Below, piece by piece: positions 1 through 7,831 of a DNA stretch of 64,000 bases. How positions within the stretch are numbered: the first letter of the stretch is position 1; every line of letters begins with the position of its first letter. This DNA is from Selenomonadaceae bacterium (GTDB lineage Bacteria > Bacillota > Negativicutes > Selenomonadales > Selenomonadaceae): contig JAFVEM010000048.1 in the NCBI GenBank assembly GCA_017476005.1, positions 99,728 through 163,727 on the forward strand. Direction: 5' to 3'. Made by a program: the position numbers and the translations under genes. A model generated the notes under the pieces. That model saw only the letters and a program-made list of their open reading frames with translations, ran no database searches and was not told the origin of the DNA.

Positions 1-1625
1 CCGTGGGGATAGTACCCGTTTATCCCACTACGGAGGCCATCAAACAGTCATTTTGGCGAAAACTGCTAGGGCAAATTTTAGCCGAGGCGAATTTAACGGA
101 ATCCATCCCGGAAAACATTCGGGAGAAATATCGCCTAATTACGCGCCGCGAAGCCTTAACGGGGATTCACCGGCCTACCTCTTTGGCGCAAATAAAAAAA
201 GCCCGGCGGCGGCTGGCTTTTGAAGAATTGTATCTCATACAGTGCGGCTTGCTCATCATAAAAAAACAATACCGAGACAAGCAAAAGGGCATTCGCCACC
301 TCATGCAGGGCAGTTTAACCACCGGCCTTTTGGCCGCCCTGCCGTTTCAACTCACCGCCGATCAAGCCGAGGTTTGGCAAGAGATAACGCGCGACATGGA
401 AAGCCCCCTCCCCATGCGACGCTTGGTGCAGGGCGATGTAGGCTCCGGTAAAACCGTTGTGGCCATGCTGGCGCTCACCAAAACCGTAGAAAACGGTTTT
501 CAAGGGGCGCTCATGGCTCCCACGGAAATTTTGGCGCAGCAACACTACGAAAATTTTACTAAGCAACTCAGTCCTTTGGGGATTCGCGTGGCGTTGCTGT
601 CGGGGCAACTGACGAAGAAGAAACGGGAAACGCTTTACGCCGAGATTGCCGCCCATGAAGTTGATATTGTTATCGGCACCCACGCCCTTATTCAAGAGGG
701 AGTGACCTTTGCGCGGCTCGGTTTGGCGGTAACGGACGAGCAACACCGCTTCGGCATTGCCCAACGGTCGGCGCTAGAAAAAAAAGGCGCCCTCACCCCC
801 GACGTATTGGTGATGACGGCTACGCCCATTCCGCGCACCATGACCCTGACGGTTTACGGCGATTTAGACGTGTCCGCCATTCGGCATTTGCCGCCGGGTA
901 GAAAAGCGGTACGGACTTTTTTGCGTCACACCGATAGGCGCGAGCTTATTTACCGCTTTGTCCTCAAAGAAATTCAGCATGGGCGACAAGCCTACGTGGT
1001 ATGTCCCTTGATAGAAATGAACGAGGAAATAGCTTTGCCCTCGGCGGCAGAAATATACGAGGAACTGACCCACGGAATTTTTCGGGGGATTCCCTGCAGC
1101 CTCATTCACGGCAAACTGAAAAAAGCCGACAAGGAAGAGGTCATGGCGGCGTTCCACGCCGGTAAAATAAAACTCTTGGTAGCCACCACCGTTATCGAAG
1201 TGGGCATCAACGTCCCTAACGCCAGTATAATGGTCATAGAACACGCCGAACGCTTTGGCCTCGCCCAACTCCATCAACTCCGAGGACGCATCGGACGGGG
1301 GGAGTATCAATCCTATTGCATTTTGGTGTCGGACAGCCGCACCGACACCGCTAGGGAACGTCTCGCCATCATGGAGAGTACCGCCGACGGTTTCCAACTG
1401 GCCGAGGAGGATTTGAAACTACGTGGGCCGGGACAATTTTTCGGCGAGCGGCAGCACGGTCTGCCGGATCTAAAAATCGCGGACGTGTTCAGCGACATGG
1501 ATATTTTATTGGAGGCCAGGCAAGCCGCCGCCGAAACCTTGGCGAGCGAGGCGGCGGTGCGCCATATACTGCCGCTATTAACGGCACAATACCATGAGCA
1601 ATTCGCCCATATAACTGCTAATTAA
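1..1625 (+). CDS. recG: ATP-dependent DNA helicase RecG (5' end outside window)
   Basis: This is the C-terminal part, about 540 residues, of RecG, the branch-migrating helicase that remodels stalled replication forks and Holliday junctions. The reading frame is open at the left edge and the protein begins in the wedge/OB region, so the true start lies upstream; the GTG at position 3 is not the start. Superfamily 2 motifs are visible in order: Walker A (GDVGSGKT), the DEQHRFG box typical of RecG, TATPIPRT, then the VIEVGINVPNA and QLRGRIGRG motifs of the second RecA-like domain. The C-terminal TRG-type hairpin region (LRGPGQFFGERQHG) is also present. The gene ends in TAA and is followed by a dispersed repeat before trxA. 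Confidence 0.97.
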   Translation, partial: VGIVPVYPTTEAIKQSFWRKLLGQILAEANLTESIPENIREKYRLITRREALTGIHRPTSLAQIKKARRRLAFEELYLIQCGLLIIKKQYRDKQKGIRHLMQGSLTTGLLAALPFQLTADQAEVWQEITRDMESPLPMRRLVQGDVGSGKTVVAMLALTKTVENGFQGALMAPTEILAQQHYENFTKQLSPLGIRVALLSGQLTKKKRETLYAEIAAHEVDIVIGTHALIQEGVTFARLGLAVTDEQHRFGIAQRSALEKKGALTPDVLVMTATPIPRTMTLTVYGDLDVSAIRHLPPGRKAVRTFLRHTDRRELIYRFVLKEIQHGRQAYVVCPLIEMNEEIALPSAAEIYEELTHGIFRGIPCSLIHGKLKKADKEEVMAAFHAGKIKLLVATTVIEVGINVPNASIMVIEHAERFGLAQLHQLRGRIGRGEYQSYCILVSDSRTDTARERLAIMESTADGFQLAEEDLKLRGPGQFFGERQHGLPDLKIADVFSDMDILLEARQAAAETLASEAAVRHILPLLTAQYHEQFAHITAN

Positions 1626-1649
1626 GCTGTTCAATAGAATTTTTATTAT

Positions 1650-1722
1650 GGGGTGCAGGGGCGTAAGTCCCTGCCGGAGTCAAGAGGCAGAGCCTCTTGT
1701 GGGGTTTGGGGCAACGCCCCAA
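1650..1722. repeat. Dispersed modular palindromic repeat, composite copy
   Basis: The recG-trxA gap holds three linked palindromic modules: a GGGTGCAGGGGC/GTCCCTGC module, an AAGAGGCAGAGCCTCTT hairpin and a GGGGCAACGCCCC hairpin. Read in reverse complement this is the same ordered arrangement found at 34214-34290 downstream of argS, so it is a true repeat family and not a chance hairpin. Its position after a stop codon would suit transcript termination or 3'-end stabilisation, but there is no clean T-tract. Confidence 0.75.
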
Positions 1723-1742
1723 CAAAATAGGAGGTAAATCAA

Positions 1743-2054
1743 ATGAGTGCCAAACACATCAAACAAGAGGATTTTGCCGCCGAGGTCTTGCAGGCACCAG
1801 GCACCGTGTTGGTGGATTTTTTCGCCCCGTGGTGCGGCCCGTGCCAAAACTTTTCCCCCGTTATTGACGAGGTGGCCGCGAGGCACCCCGAAGTCAAGGT
1901 GGTAAAGCTCAACGTGGACGAAGCGCAAACGGTAGCGCAACAGCACGACATCATGTCCATCCCTACCTTGATGCTCTTTAAGAACGGTCAAAAAGTGAGC
2001 GAATCCGTGGGTTTGCTGCCCGTTGAGCAAGTGGAGAGCTTGCTAGAACCTTGA
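1743..2054 (+). CDS. trxA: Thioredoxin
   Basis: A 103-residue thioredoxin, the cytoplasmic protein disulfide reductant. The active site WCGPC lies at residues 30-34 (Cys31 and Cys34) after the usual VLVDFFAP strand, and the conserved cis-proline loop is seen as MSIPTLMLF. Length is normal for the family. The start is set by a strong AGGAGG ribosome binding site eight bases upstream. It stands alone between a dispersed repeat and the LuxR-type membrane regulator; no thioredoxin reductase is in the window. Confidence 0.96.
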   Translation: MSAKHIKQEDFAAEVLQAPGTVLVDFFAPWCGPCQNFSPVIDEVAARHPEVKVVKLNVDEAQTVAQQHDIMSIPTLMLFKNGQKVSESVGLLPVEQVESLLEP

Positions 2055-2100
2055 AGCGCTAGTCGTGGCACCTTGTACCCTCCGAGAGGAGATGCTTTCC

Positions 2101-3588
2101 ATGCGAAATTGGCGTCGACCGCTCCTCTACTATGCGGCGGCCATGCTCTACATCTACACCACCTACGCACTGTCGCAAGGGCAAACATCGCCAACTTTCT
2201 TCGGCGATACTCCCTTAAAACGATCTTTAATGCTGTGCTTCTACACCAACAGCTCGGTGGCTGTAGGTTTTCTCGCCTTCGCCTTCTCCTATGAGCGTTT
2301 TCCTCAGACCAAAATCATCCGCTACCTCATGGCGGTGGTGGGGGCGGTGTGTATCCCCTTGACCGCTTCTGCGGAGACGACCTCCCTGCCGATCCTCGCG
2401 CTCGTCATGCTGTCGGTGGGTTATTTTGCCGGCGGAGCGCATTACATAACGGCCATGACTATAGAGGCGCCTTGGCGCGGCAGATTTTTGGGCGGCGCCA
2501 TTGCGCTGACGGTTTTGGTGCAATACGGTCTATCTGCCGAGGGTAAAGAAGTACCCACTTGGCTGTTGCTAGGAATCTTGGCGGCTAACGTCCTACTTGC
2601 AGAGCTTTGTTTTCGGCAGCTAGGCAATGCATTGCCTAGACCGTCGGTTGCGTCAGAGGACGAGAGGCGCCCTCCTCCTTCGCCGCGCTTTCTCGCCATG
2701 CTCATGGTTATGGTGGCGACACTGGCTATGCTCCACGGTTGCGGCGACTGTTTGGCCTTGGAGTTTTACGCCAAATTTGACGAATCTCTTTTCCATGACA
2801 CGGTGCGACTGTTTTTTCCCGTGGGGATAATTATCGCCGGTTATGTGGCGGATTTGGCTCAACGGCGGTATCTCTTGCGAGCGACGGCCATCGCCCTGTT
2901 GCTACGAGTAGTATCCCTCGTGGTAACGGACACCAATGAGGGCTTTTTCTTGAGTCAAAGCGCCGAATACTTCGTGGATTCTTTTTGCATCATGAGCTAC
3001 ACCCTGTATTTTTTGGACGTGGCCGCCGATTCATCGCGCCCCTCCTTGTGGGCAGGCATGGGGCGAACCATCGCCCTGCCGGTGTCTGCCGTGTCCGCCA
3101 ATGTTTTCGGGCTTATTTGGGCGGATTTTTCCGTGCAGGGTTTTATGGCGGCCTATGTGCTGATACTGGCGCTCTTGAATCTTTTTTCCTACCACGGCGC
3201 CTTTCGCGAATGGCTAGAAATACCGGCCTATGCGGCCCCGGAGATGTCCGGCGTAAGGGACACCCCCACGTCAAATTTGCCCACGGCTACGCCGGAAAAT
3301 GCGTCTGCGGAAAAAATATCGTCCATCGCGGTAGCCAGCGCGTCGATGATTCCGGCGGCAATGACGGAGGCCAAAAACATCGCCGCTTACAAGGAAAGAT
3401 TCGCCTTCACCGACCGGGAGACGGAGGTGCTAACGCTGATTTTACAAGAGCAAACCGCCGCCGCCATAGCTGAAAAGCTGGGCATCAAGGAGCGTACCGC
3501 CCGCTACCACATAGCCAACATTTTACGCAAAACCGGCACCAAACATCGAGCGGAATTGAGGCTATTGCTTAGTTTGACGGAGGTGTAA
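2101..3588 (+). CDS. Multispanning membrane protein with C-terminal LuxR-type HTH
   Basis: A protein of about 495 residues with an N-terminal half made of many hydrophobic segments (MFS-like, roughly 10-12 helices), a low-complexity Ala/Thr/Ser linker, and a C-terminal LuxR/GerE helix-turn-helix (FTDRETEVLTLILQEQTAAA then AEKLGIKERTARYHIANILR). Such membrane-anchored LuxR regulators are common in anaerobes, but their signals are mostly unknown. ATG 2101 is chosen because GAGAGGAG lies about ten bases upstream; a GTG at 2065 and an ATG at 2092 are poorly placed. The stop codon is one base before csf2, whose GGAGG ribosome binding site lies inside the last codons, so the regulator is probably co-transcribed and translationally coupled with the CRISPR genes. 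Whether it regulates them is inference. Confidence 0.85.
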   Translation: MRNWRRPLLYYAAAMLYIYTTYALSQGQTSPTFFGDTPLKRSLMLCFYTNSSVAVGFLAFAFSYERFPQTKIIRYLMAVVGAVCIPLTASAETTSLPILALVMLSVGYFAGGAHYITAMTIEAPWRGRFLGGAIALTVLVQYGLSAEGKEVPTWLLLGILAANVLLAELCFRQLGNALPRPSVASEDERRPPPSPRFLAMLMVMVATLAMLHGCGDCLALEFYAKFDESLFHDTVRLFFPVGIIIAGYVADLAQRRYLLRATAIALLLRVVSLVVTDTNEGFFLSQSAEYFVDSFCIMSYTLYFLDVAADSSRPSLWAGMGRTIALPVSAVSANVFGLIWADFSVQGFMAAYVLILALLNLFSYHGAFREWLEIPAYAAPEMSGVRDTPTSNLPTATPENASAEKISSIAVASASMIPAAMTEAKNIAAYKERFAFTDRETEVLTLILQEQTAAAIAEKLGIKERTARYHIANILRKTGTKHRAELRLLLSLTEV

Positions 3589-3589
3589 C

Positions 3590-4531
3590 ATGGAAGAAAT
3601 CAAAGGTATTGTCACGGCCTTATCGCCGGTAATTCATTCCGAGAGTTTCAGTCGGGCGCAAGATGATGAGGCCAAAAATCGGAGCGACAACACGGAAAAC
3701 GTTAAGCCTTTTCGCCGTATGCGCTATATTTTTGCCGCTGATAACGGTTACGCCTCGCGCGGCGTGCCGGTAATCTCCGGCAATTCCCTGCGCGGCGTGG
3801 GGCGTGGCCTTTTGGTGCGTCATAGCCTCGAAGACGTACTCGATATTACCTTGGAGGATATTTTACAGGACGTAAAGGGTGCCGGTACCGTGGCCAAATT
3901 TATGACCATTCTATTCTACAAAGGCGGCGTAACTCCCAAGGGCATCAAGGCTGACGGCAGCGTGAAAGCCGAAACTTACCTTGGTGTCCAAAGAGCTATC
4001 CCTTGGCTGGATTTGCTGGGGGGTGTCTATGCCGTGCGACATTTCGAGTCGGCCTTGAAAGTTGGTATCCTCGCCCCTGTCACCTACGAGCTGGCGCCCC
4101 TTTTTGCCAAGGATTTTCCCGAAGTGGAGCCGCAATTGAGCCTCGCCGATATTCAGGAAACGGTGGTCAGACACACGCGGACGACCATGCCGGGAGAGGA
4201 CAGCAAAGAGGACTCCACCCAGATGATTTTTGCCGCCGCCACCTTGCCGGCCGGGACTCGCTTCTATTCTTACAATGTCTGCCATTCGGAAAGCGAAGGT
4301 ACTTTACTGGCTTTTCGCGCCATGTTCGCCCTGATTAAGCTGTACGGTTTTGTGGGCGGTATGTCCTCCAAAGGTTTCGGCCATGTGTCTTGCGACTATA
4401 ATCTTGACGCCACTAAAGCCATTAGCGAGTACGACGCATATCTTAAAACCCACCGTGAGGAAATTATCGCCTCTATCCTCAGTATCGCCACCGATTTCGG
4501 ATATACCCTGTCCGAGAAGGATAAGAAATGA
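3590..4531 (+). CDS. csf2: Type IV CRISPR Cas7-like backbone protein Csf2
   Basis: A 313-residue RAMP-family protein read as Csf2, the Cas7-type subunit that polymerises along the crRNA. Visible Cas7-like features are the N-terminal strand with ALSPVIHSES, an arginine/glycine segment VPVISGNSLRGVGRG at about residues 59-73 matching the 'SGNSLRG' element of Csf2/Csm3 proteins, a central LDLLGGVYAVRHFES stretch, and a glycine-rich GFVGGMSSKGFGHV loop near residue 255-270. The type III Csm3 alternative is less likely because no cas10, csm or cmr gene is nearby while Csf1- and Csf3-like genes follow directly. It starts one base after the LuxR gene and overlaps the next gene by ATGA. Family assignment is by motif and context, not by a database search. 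Confidence 0.8.
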   Translation: MEEIKGIVTALSPVIHSESFSRAQDDEAKNRSDNTENVKPFRRMRYIFAADNGYASRGVPVISGNSLRGVGRGLLVRHSLEDVLDITLEDILQDVKGAGTVAKFMTILFYKGGVTPKGIKADGSVKAETYLGVQRAIPWLDLLGGVYAVRHFESALKVGILAPVTYELAPLFAKDFPEVEPQLSLADIQETVVRHTRTTMPGEDSKEDSTQMIFAAATLPAGTRFYSYNVCHSESEGTLLAFRAMFALIKLYGFVGGMSSKGFGHVSCDYNLDATKAISEYDAYLKTHREEIIASILSIATDFGYTLSEKDKK

Positions 4532-5301
4532 TGGAGGAATTTACCGGGATCCAGCTAATATATAAGGGGCTGAATCCTCATCTAAAACTCTGCGCCGATG
4601 ACAGACGTTGCAGTTTATGCGGCGGTAGGCTGATAGAGGGCTTTGATTACCTAGTTGATAAGGCCATAGGCAACAGCTGGACGGACACGGCGCGACAAGA
4701 GGCCAAGGATTCTGATTATCTGTGCGCCGCCTGTTGGTACATGCTGAAAAAACAGGGCAAAAATGCCTACTGGCAAAACCGCAACGCCGTTATCTTCACG
4801 CCTACGGTGGTTCGCCCCTTATACACCGATGAGTTTTCTGCCTGTCTCCAAGAGGATTTTCACGAACCCCGTCTCTTTATGCTACGCGCCGTGGGGGATT
4901 CTTCGGTGTTGCAACGTCATTCCGAAATACAGGCCAATCACGCCTTGTCCTACCGTCCCGAAAAAATAAAAATATGCGCTTATAAGCTACTCTTGGGAGA
5001 TAATATGTATTTGAGCGGCGTAGTGGAAACAAATGCCCCGGCGTTGCTCCAAAAAATTGCCTATTTGGAAAATACGGCGCGGCACTATATCGTCCCTTAC
5101 ATCGACGCGATAAACGCCGAAAAGAAAGGCAAAGACAAATGGAAACCGGGCGGCTGTCGGCTGCACGTTATGTCGAAACTCAGAGCCGCATACCTGCGCG
5201 GCGGCATTTCTTACGGTTCCCCGGCGTTATCGTTGGCCATTTTTTTGGCGGCCTACAACATTTACCCGGAAAAAAGAAAAGAAGGGGGCGACGCTCCATG
5301 A
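4528..5301 (+). CDS. csf1: Type IV CRISPR Csf1-like zinc-binding protein
   Basis: A 257-residue protein whose N-terminus carries two Cys pairs, C28-x2-C31 (CSLCGG) and C66-x2-C69 (CAAC), a zinc-ribbon arrangement characteristic of Csf1, the small Cas8-like subunit of type IV complexes. The rest shows no motif I recognise. Position between csf2 and csf3, with ATGA overlaps on both sides (4528-4531 and 5298-5301), supports membership of the same effector complex. Start is the first of two adjacent ATG codons (4528 or 4531). The gene order csf2-csf1-csf3 differs from the csf1-csf2-csf3 order of type IV-A. Overall sequence similarity to characterised Csf1 cannot be scored here, so the name is moderately secure. 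Confidence 0.7.
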   Translation: MMEEFTGIQLIYKGLNPHLKLCADDRRCSLCGGRLIEGFDYLVDKAIGNSWTDTARQEAKDSDYLCAACWYMLKKQGKNAYWQNRNAVIFTPTVVRPLYTDEFSACLQEDFHEPRLFMLRAVGDSSVLQRHSEIQANHALSYRPEKIKICAYKLLLGDNMYLSGVVETNAPALLQKIAYLENTARHYIVPYIDAINAEKKGKDKWKPGGCRLHVMSKLRAAYLRGGISYGSPALSLAIFLAAYNIYPEKRKEGGDAP

Positions 5302-6164
5302 GTACCTGTTATCGTGTGCGTTTTTTCCTCAGCTCGCCCCTTTGTTTTGCCGGGAACAAAGATATTCGCCCCCTGATGCTGGATGCTATTTTGGCCTACC
5401 AATGGATGCGCCAAAATGGTCACTACAAGACTGCGGCAGAAAACATCGCCCAAAATCTTATTTTTCCCGAACTACCCCTTGAGCGCGTTGGCAAATGCTA
5501 CGGCGCCTCCGCCATGGTCATTCCCCAAGAAGCGGTATATATGGCGCAAGACGGCTATGTGCGCCCAGCTGATTGGGAATTTGCCCTTGCTCGCCATACC
5601 CCGAAGTTTTCCCTGCGTTATGGCGATAGCAGTATCTTTGCTTCTGGTCCACTTAGAGCTTATTTAGAGCCGCAGTGGCTGATGTCCATGCCCTACGTTG
5701 ATTTTTACGCCAATGTCATTGACGAAACGGCCTTCAAAAAATTGCTGCAAGCGGCAGTGCGCGGCGGTTTCTTAGGCAGTAAACGCAGTGCCGGTTACGG
5801 TCGCATTGCCAAATGCACCCTAAAAATTATATCTGAAGGAAATCCTCGCTGGGGTTTCTACAAAGACGGCAAACCCACTCGCCCTCTGCCCGTTGCCGAT
5901 TTTGCCGACCAGCTCCCCCAAGACACGACGCGAGGCCGCGCCACCTATTTTGCGCCATACTGGTTCGCGCCAAACGAGGCGGAGTGTTTTCTGCCCCCGA
6001 CAGAACAGTATCTGCCGATTCTCCCCACTAACGACGAAGCTATAGCGCAAATTCTCAAGGAGGATTGGGAAAAATATCAGGCGGAGGTCAAGGCCAAGGA
6101 CGCGGCAGGGAAGAAAGATAAGAAAAGTCAGCGGTCGCGAAGCTCTCGCCAAAAGGGTGTTTAA
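5298..6164 (+). CDS. csf3: Type IV CRISPR Cas5-like protein Csf3
   Basis: A 288-residue RAMP protein read as Csf3, the Cas5-type subunit that holds the 5' handle of the crRNA. It starts with a typical RAMP strand (YRVRFFLSSPLCFAGN), has a DAILAYQWM helix, and carries a glycine/arginine loop at about residues 156-170 (GGFLGSKRSAGYGRI) close to the family's conserved GxxxSxGYGR pattern. The last 40 residues are lysine-rich (KDAAGKKDKKSQRSRSSRQK), suggesting nucleic-acid contact. The ATG overlaps the csf1 stop. The CRISPR array begins only 72 bases after its stop, with no obvious separate leader or promoter, so the array is probably transcribed from the operon. Confidence 0.78.
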   Translation: MSTCYRVRFFLSSPLCFAGNKDIRPLMLDAILAYQWMRQNGHYKTAAENIAQNLIFPELPLERVGKCYGASAMVIPQEAVYMAQDGYVRPADWEFALARHTPKFSLRYGDSSIFASGPLRAYLEPQWLMSMPYVDFYANVIDETAFKKLLQAAVRGGFLGSKRSAGYGRIAKCTLKIISEGNPRWGFYKDGKPTRPLPVADFADQLPQDTTRGRATYFAPYWFAPNEAECFLPPTEQYLPILPTNDEAIAQILKEDWEKYQAEVKAKDAAGKKDKKSQRSRSSRQKGV

Positions 6165-6236
6165 GCAGGGAATTTTTTGGTGGTTCGCGAAAATGAGGGT
6201 GGTAATGCCGAAAATATAGGGTTGAGCTGTTGGGCT

Positions 6237-7105
6237 GTTTTATCCTCCGTTGGTTGGGGGAGATGAAAAACCTGATTGCCGTAACCGTCGCCATAATCTC
6301 CGGGTTTTATCCCCCGTTAGTTGGGGGAGATGAAAATGCGGCAAACTTTTTCTTTTGGTCGGCAATCCGGTTTTATCCCCCGTTAGTTGGGGGAGATGAA
6401 AAGTGCCAGACGGCATAATGGTCATCATACTCAATGTTTTATCCCCCGTTAGTTGTGGGAGATGAAAACCGATGGGACACTCGCAGGTGCAGAAGTGGTT
6501 CAGTTTTATCCCCCGTTGGTCGGGGGAGATGAAAAAAAAAGGCCGGGTAGCTGACCACGGTTTCTTTCAAGTTTTATCCCCCATTGGTCGGGGGAGATGA
6601 AAACATATCTCGTAGAGATATGCGGCGCGCCGCAAAGGGTTTTATCCCCCATGCTTGTGGGAGATGAAAAGGGAAAATATAGATGCGGAAAGAAAGGAGA
6701 TTGCAATGTCTAACGAAAAAATCATACTTGTGCTGAATAATATCCAGAATGAGATTGTAAGCATGAAAAAAGATATTAAAGCTCTGCAACAGAATAATAA
6801 CATCGAAAACTCTAAACCTCGCCTGAGCCAACAAGAAGCTATAGAAAAATTGAGTAAATTATTATCGCCAGAGGAAAAGGAATCATTCGGACGGTTTCTG
6901 GATGCCGAGGAGGCGAGGAAGGCGGCTTTTTATGGCTGTTGAGTCACCCATCCCCCGTGGTTGGAGGAGATGAAAAGCATACCTCTTTTAGACCGCCGTT
7001 AATTTGGTCGTTTTATCCCCCGTGCTAGGGGGAGATGAAAAGAAGATTGCGTTGAACCCTGCGGCTAGTTCGCGTTTTATCCCCCACAATTGGGGGAGAT
7101 GAAAA
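6237..7105 (+). CRISPR. CRISPR array, 10 heterogeneous repeats, interrupted by a gene
   Basis: Ten copies of a 32-33 base repeat (consensus GTTTTATCCCCCGTTAGTTG followed by GGGGAGATGAAAA) start at 6237, 6304, 6370, 6436, 6503, 6571, 6639, 6945, 7010 and 7074. Spacers are 32-35 bases, except that the stretch 6671-6944 holds a small gene instead. Each repeat folds into a TCCCCC...GGGGGA hairpin with a variable loop, leaving GATGAAAA as a likely 8-base 5' handle on the crRNA; this orients the array with the cas genes. The copy at 6945 has lost the GTTTT start and the first copy has one stem change. No spacer was seen to match elsewhere in the window by eye. No cas1/cas2 is present, as in most type IV loci. 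Confidence 0.95.
6706..6942 (+). CDS. Small charged protein encoded inside the CRISPR array
   Basis: A 78-residue protein between repeats 7 and 8 of the array, with its own AAAGGAG ribosome binding site seven bases before the ATG. The N-terminal 30 residues (NEKIILVLNNIQNEIVSMKK) have a coiled-coil-like pattern, followed by an acidic helical half (SPEEKESFGRFLDAEEARKA) ending in FYGC. I do not recognise the family. The A+T-rich codon use differs from the flanking csf genes. The stop codon lies three bases before the first degenerate repeat base, so the gene with its own leader fills the place of one spacer. It may be an antitoxin, an accessory or an anti-plasmid partner, but nothing in the sequence decides this. 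Confidence 0.72.
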   Translation: MSNEKIILVLNNIQNEIVSMKKDIKALQQNNNIENSKPRLSQQEAIEKLSKLLSPEEKESFGRFLDAEEARKAAFYGC

Positions 7106-7119
7106 GAGGAGTTCCATTT

Positions 7120-7821
7120 ATGAACACACATCGCTTGGTGATAACATTGAACCGCTTGGGGAAACTGCCCCTTACCAGAGATGAAGAAGTCAGTTTGCTG
7201 TGGCGGTTGCTGCGAGGGTGGGAGGAGGAGCGGCACGATAACTCCGTGAAGTATTACTGTTGGAATATGACCGGAGCAGAGGGAACGCCCCTTTACAGTC
7301 TGGTATTCTCGGCTGTGGATACGAAAATTACGGCGGCAGTTTGGCAAGCGGCAGAGGGGCTGAAAGCTAAAGGCAGTGGCATTGAAGTGGTTGGCGGTAG
7401 CGTGTGGACGATTTTAAGCGTTATGCCGGTGGAGGATTTTCCCTACCTTGGCGAGGCCGTGTCCCTCATCTCTACTTCGGGAATGCTCTCCCATCGCAAA
7501 CAACGGCGCGAGGGGCGGCGGTCTTATCAGACTTTTTTCCTGAACAATCCTGCGAGCGTAGGCGAATGGATTAAGCAAATGCAACAACGCTTGGCGCGGC
7601 GTACCAATGATTTTTTCGGCACCGACTATGCGCCGGAGGACGTGCTAATAGATAAGGCCAAGCATATCGCCACGGAAACGGTCATGTATAAGGGGGGCAA
7701 GAGACTGGCTCAATTTGTGCGACTGAAAATACGCGCCCCCCGGGAGGTACTCGTCATGGCTATTTACGGCGGCATTGGCACATCCACCGGCTCAGGGTTT
7801 GGCATGGTGACTATTTGTTAG
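7120..7821 (+). CDS. cas6: CRISPR RNA endonuclease Cas6 (Csf5-type)
   Basis: A 233-residue protein read as Cas6, which cuts the repeat RNA to make crRNAs. The start fits a RAMP strand (HRLVITLNRLGKLPL), and the C-terminus has the glycine-rich loop expected of Cas6 at residues 216-230 (YGGIGTSTGSGFGMV). A basic patch (HRKQRREGRRS) at about residues 126-137 could bind the repeat stem. The ATG at 7120 follows AGAGGAG, which begins inside the final GAAAA of the last CRISPR repeat; Cas6 cutting of that repeat would therefore fall a few bases upstream of its own ribosome binding site. The next gene starts ten bases after the stop. Confidence 0.85.
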   Translation: MNTHRLVITLNRLGKLPLTRDEEVSLLWRLLRGWEEERHDNSVKYYCWNMTGAEGTPLYSLVFSAVDTKITAAVWQAAEGLKAKGSGIEVVGGSVWTILSVMPVEDFPYLGEAVSLISTSGMLSHRKQRREGRRSYQTFFLNNPASVGEWIKQMQQRLARRTNDFFGTDYAPEDVLIDKAKHIATETVMYKGGKRLAQFVRLKIRAPREVLVMAIYGGIGTSTGSGFGMVTIC

Positions 7822-7831
7822 GGGAGAGGAT

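Noticed and set aside
5139..5297. An upstream extension of csf3
   Set aside because: The frame is open but overlaps csf1 heavily; the ATGA overlap at 5298 gives the normal RAMP N-terminus.
3590..6164. Type III (Csm/Cmr) CRISPR effector
   Set aside because: RAMP genes are Csm3-like at first sight, but there is no Cas10, Csm2 or Cmr gene, and a zinc-binding Csf1-like gene and RecD helicase are present.
6237..7105. Self-targeting spacers
   Set aside because: By-eye comparison of the eight spacers with the rest of the window showed no match; a proper search against the full genome was not possible.
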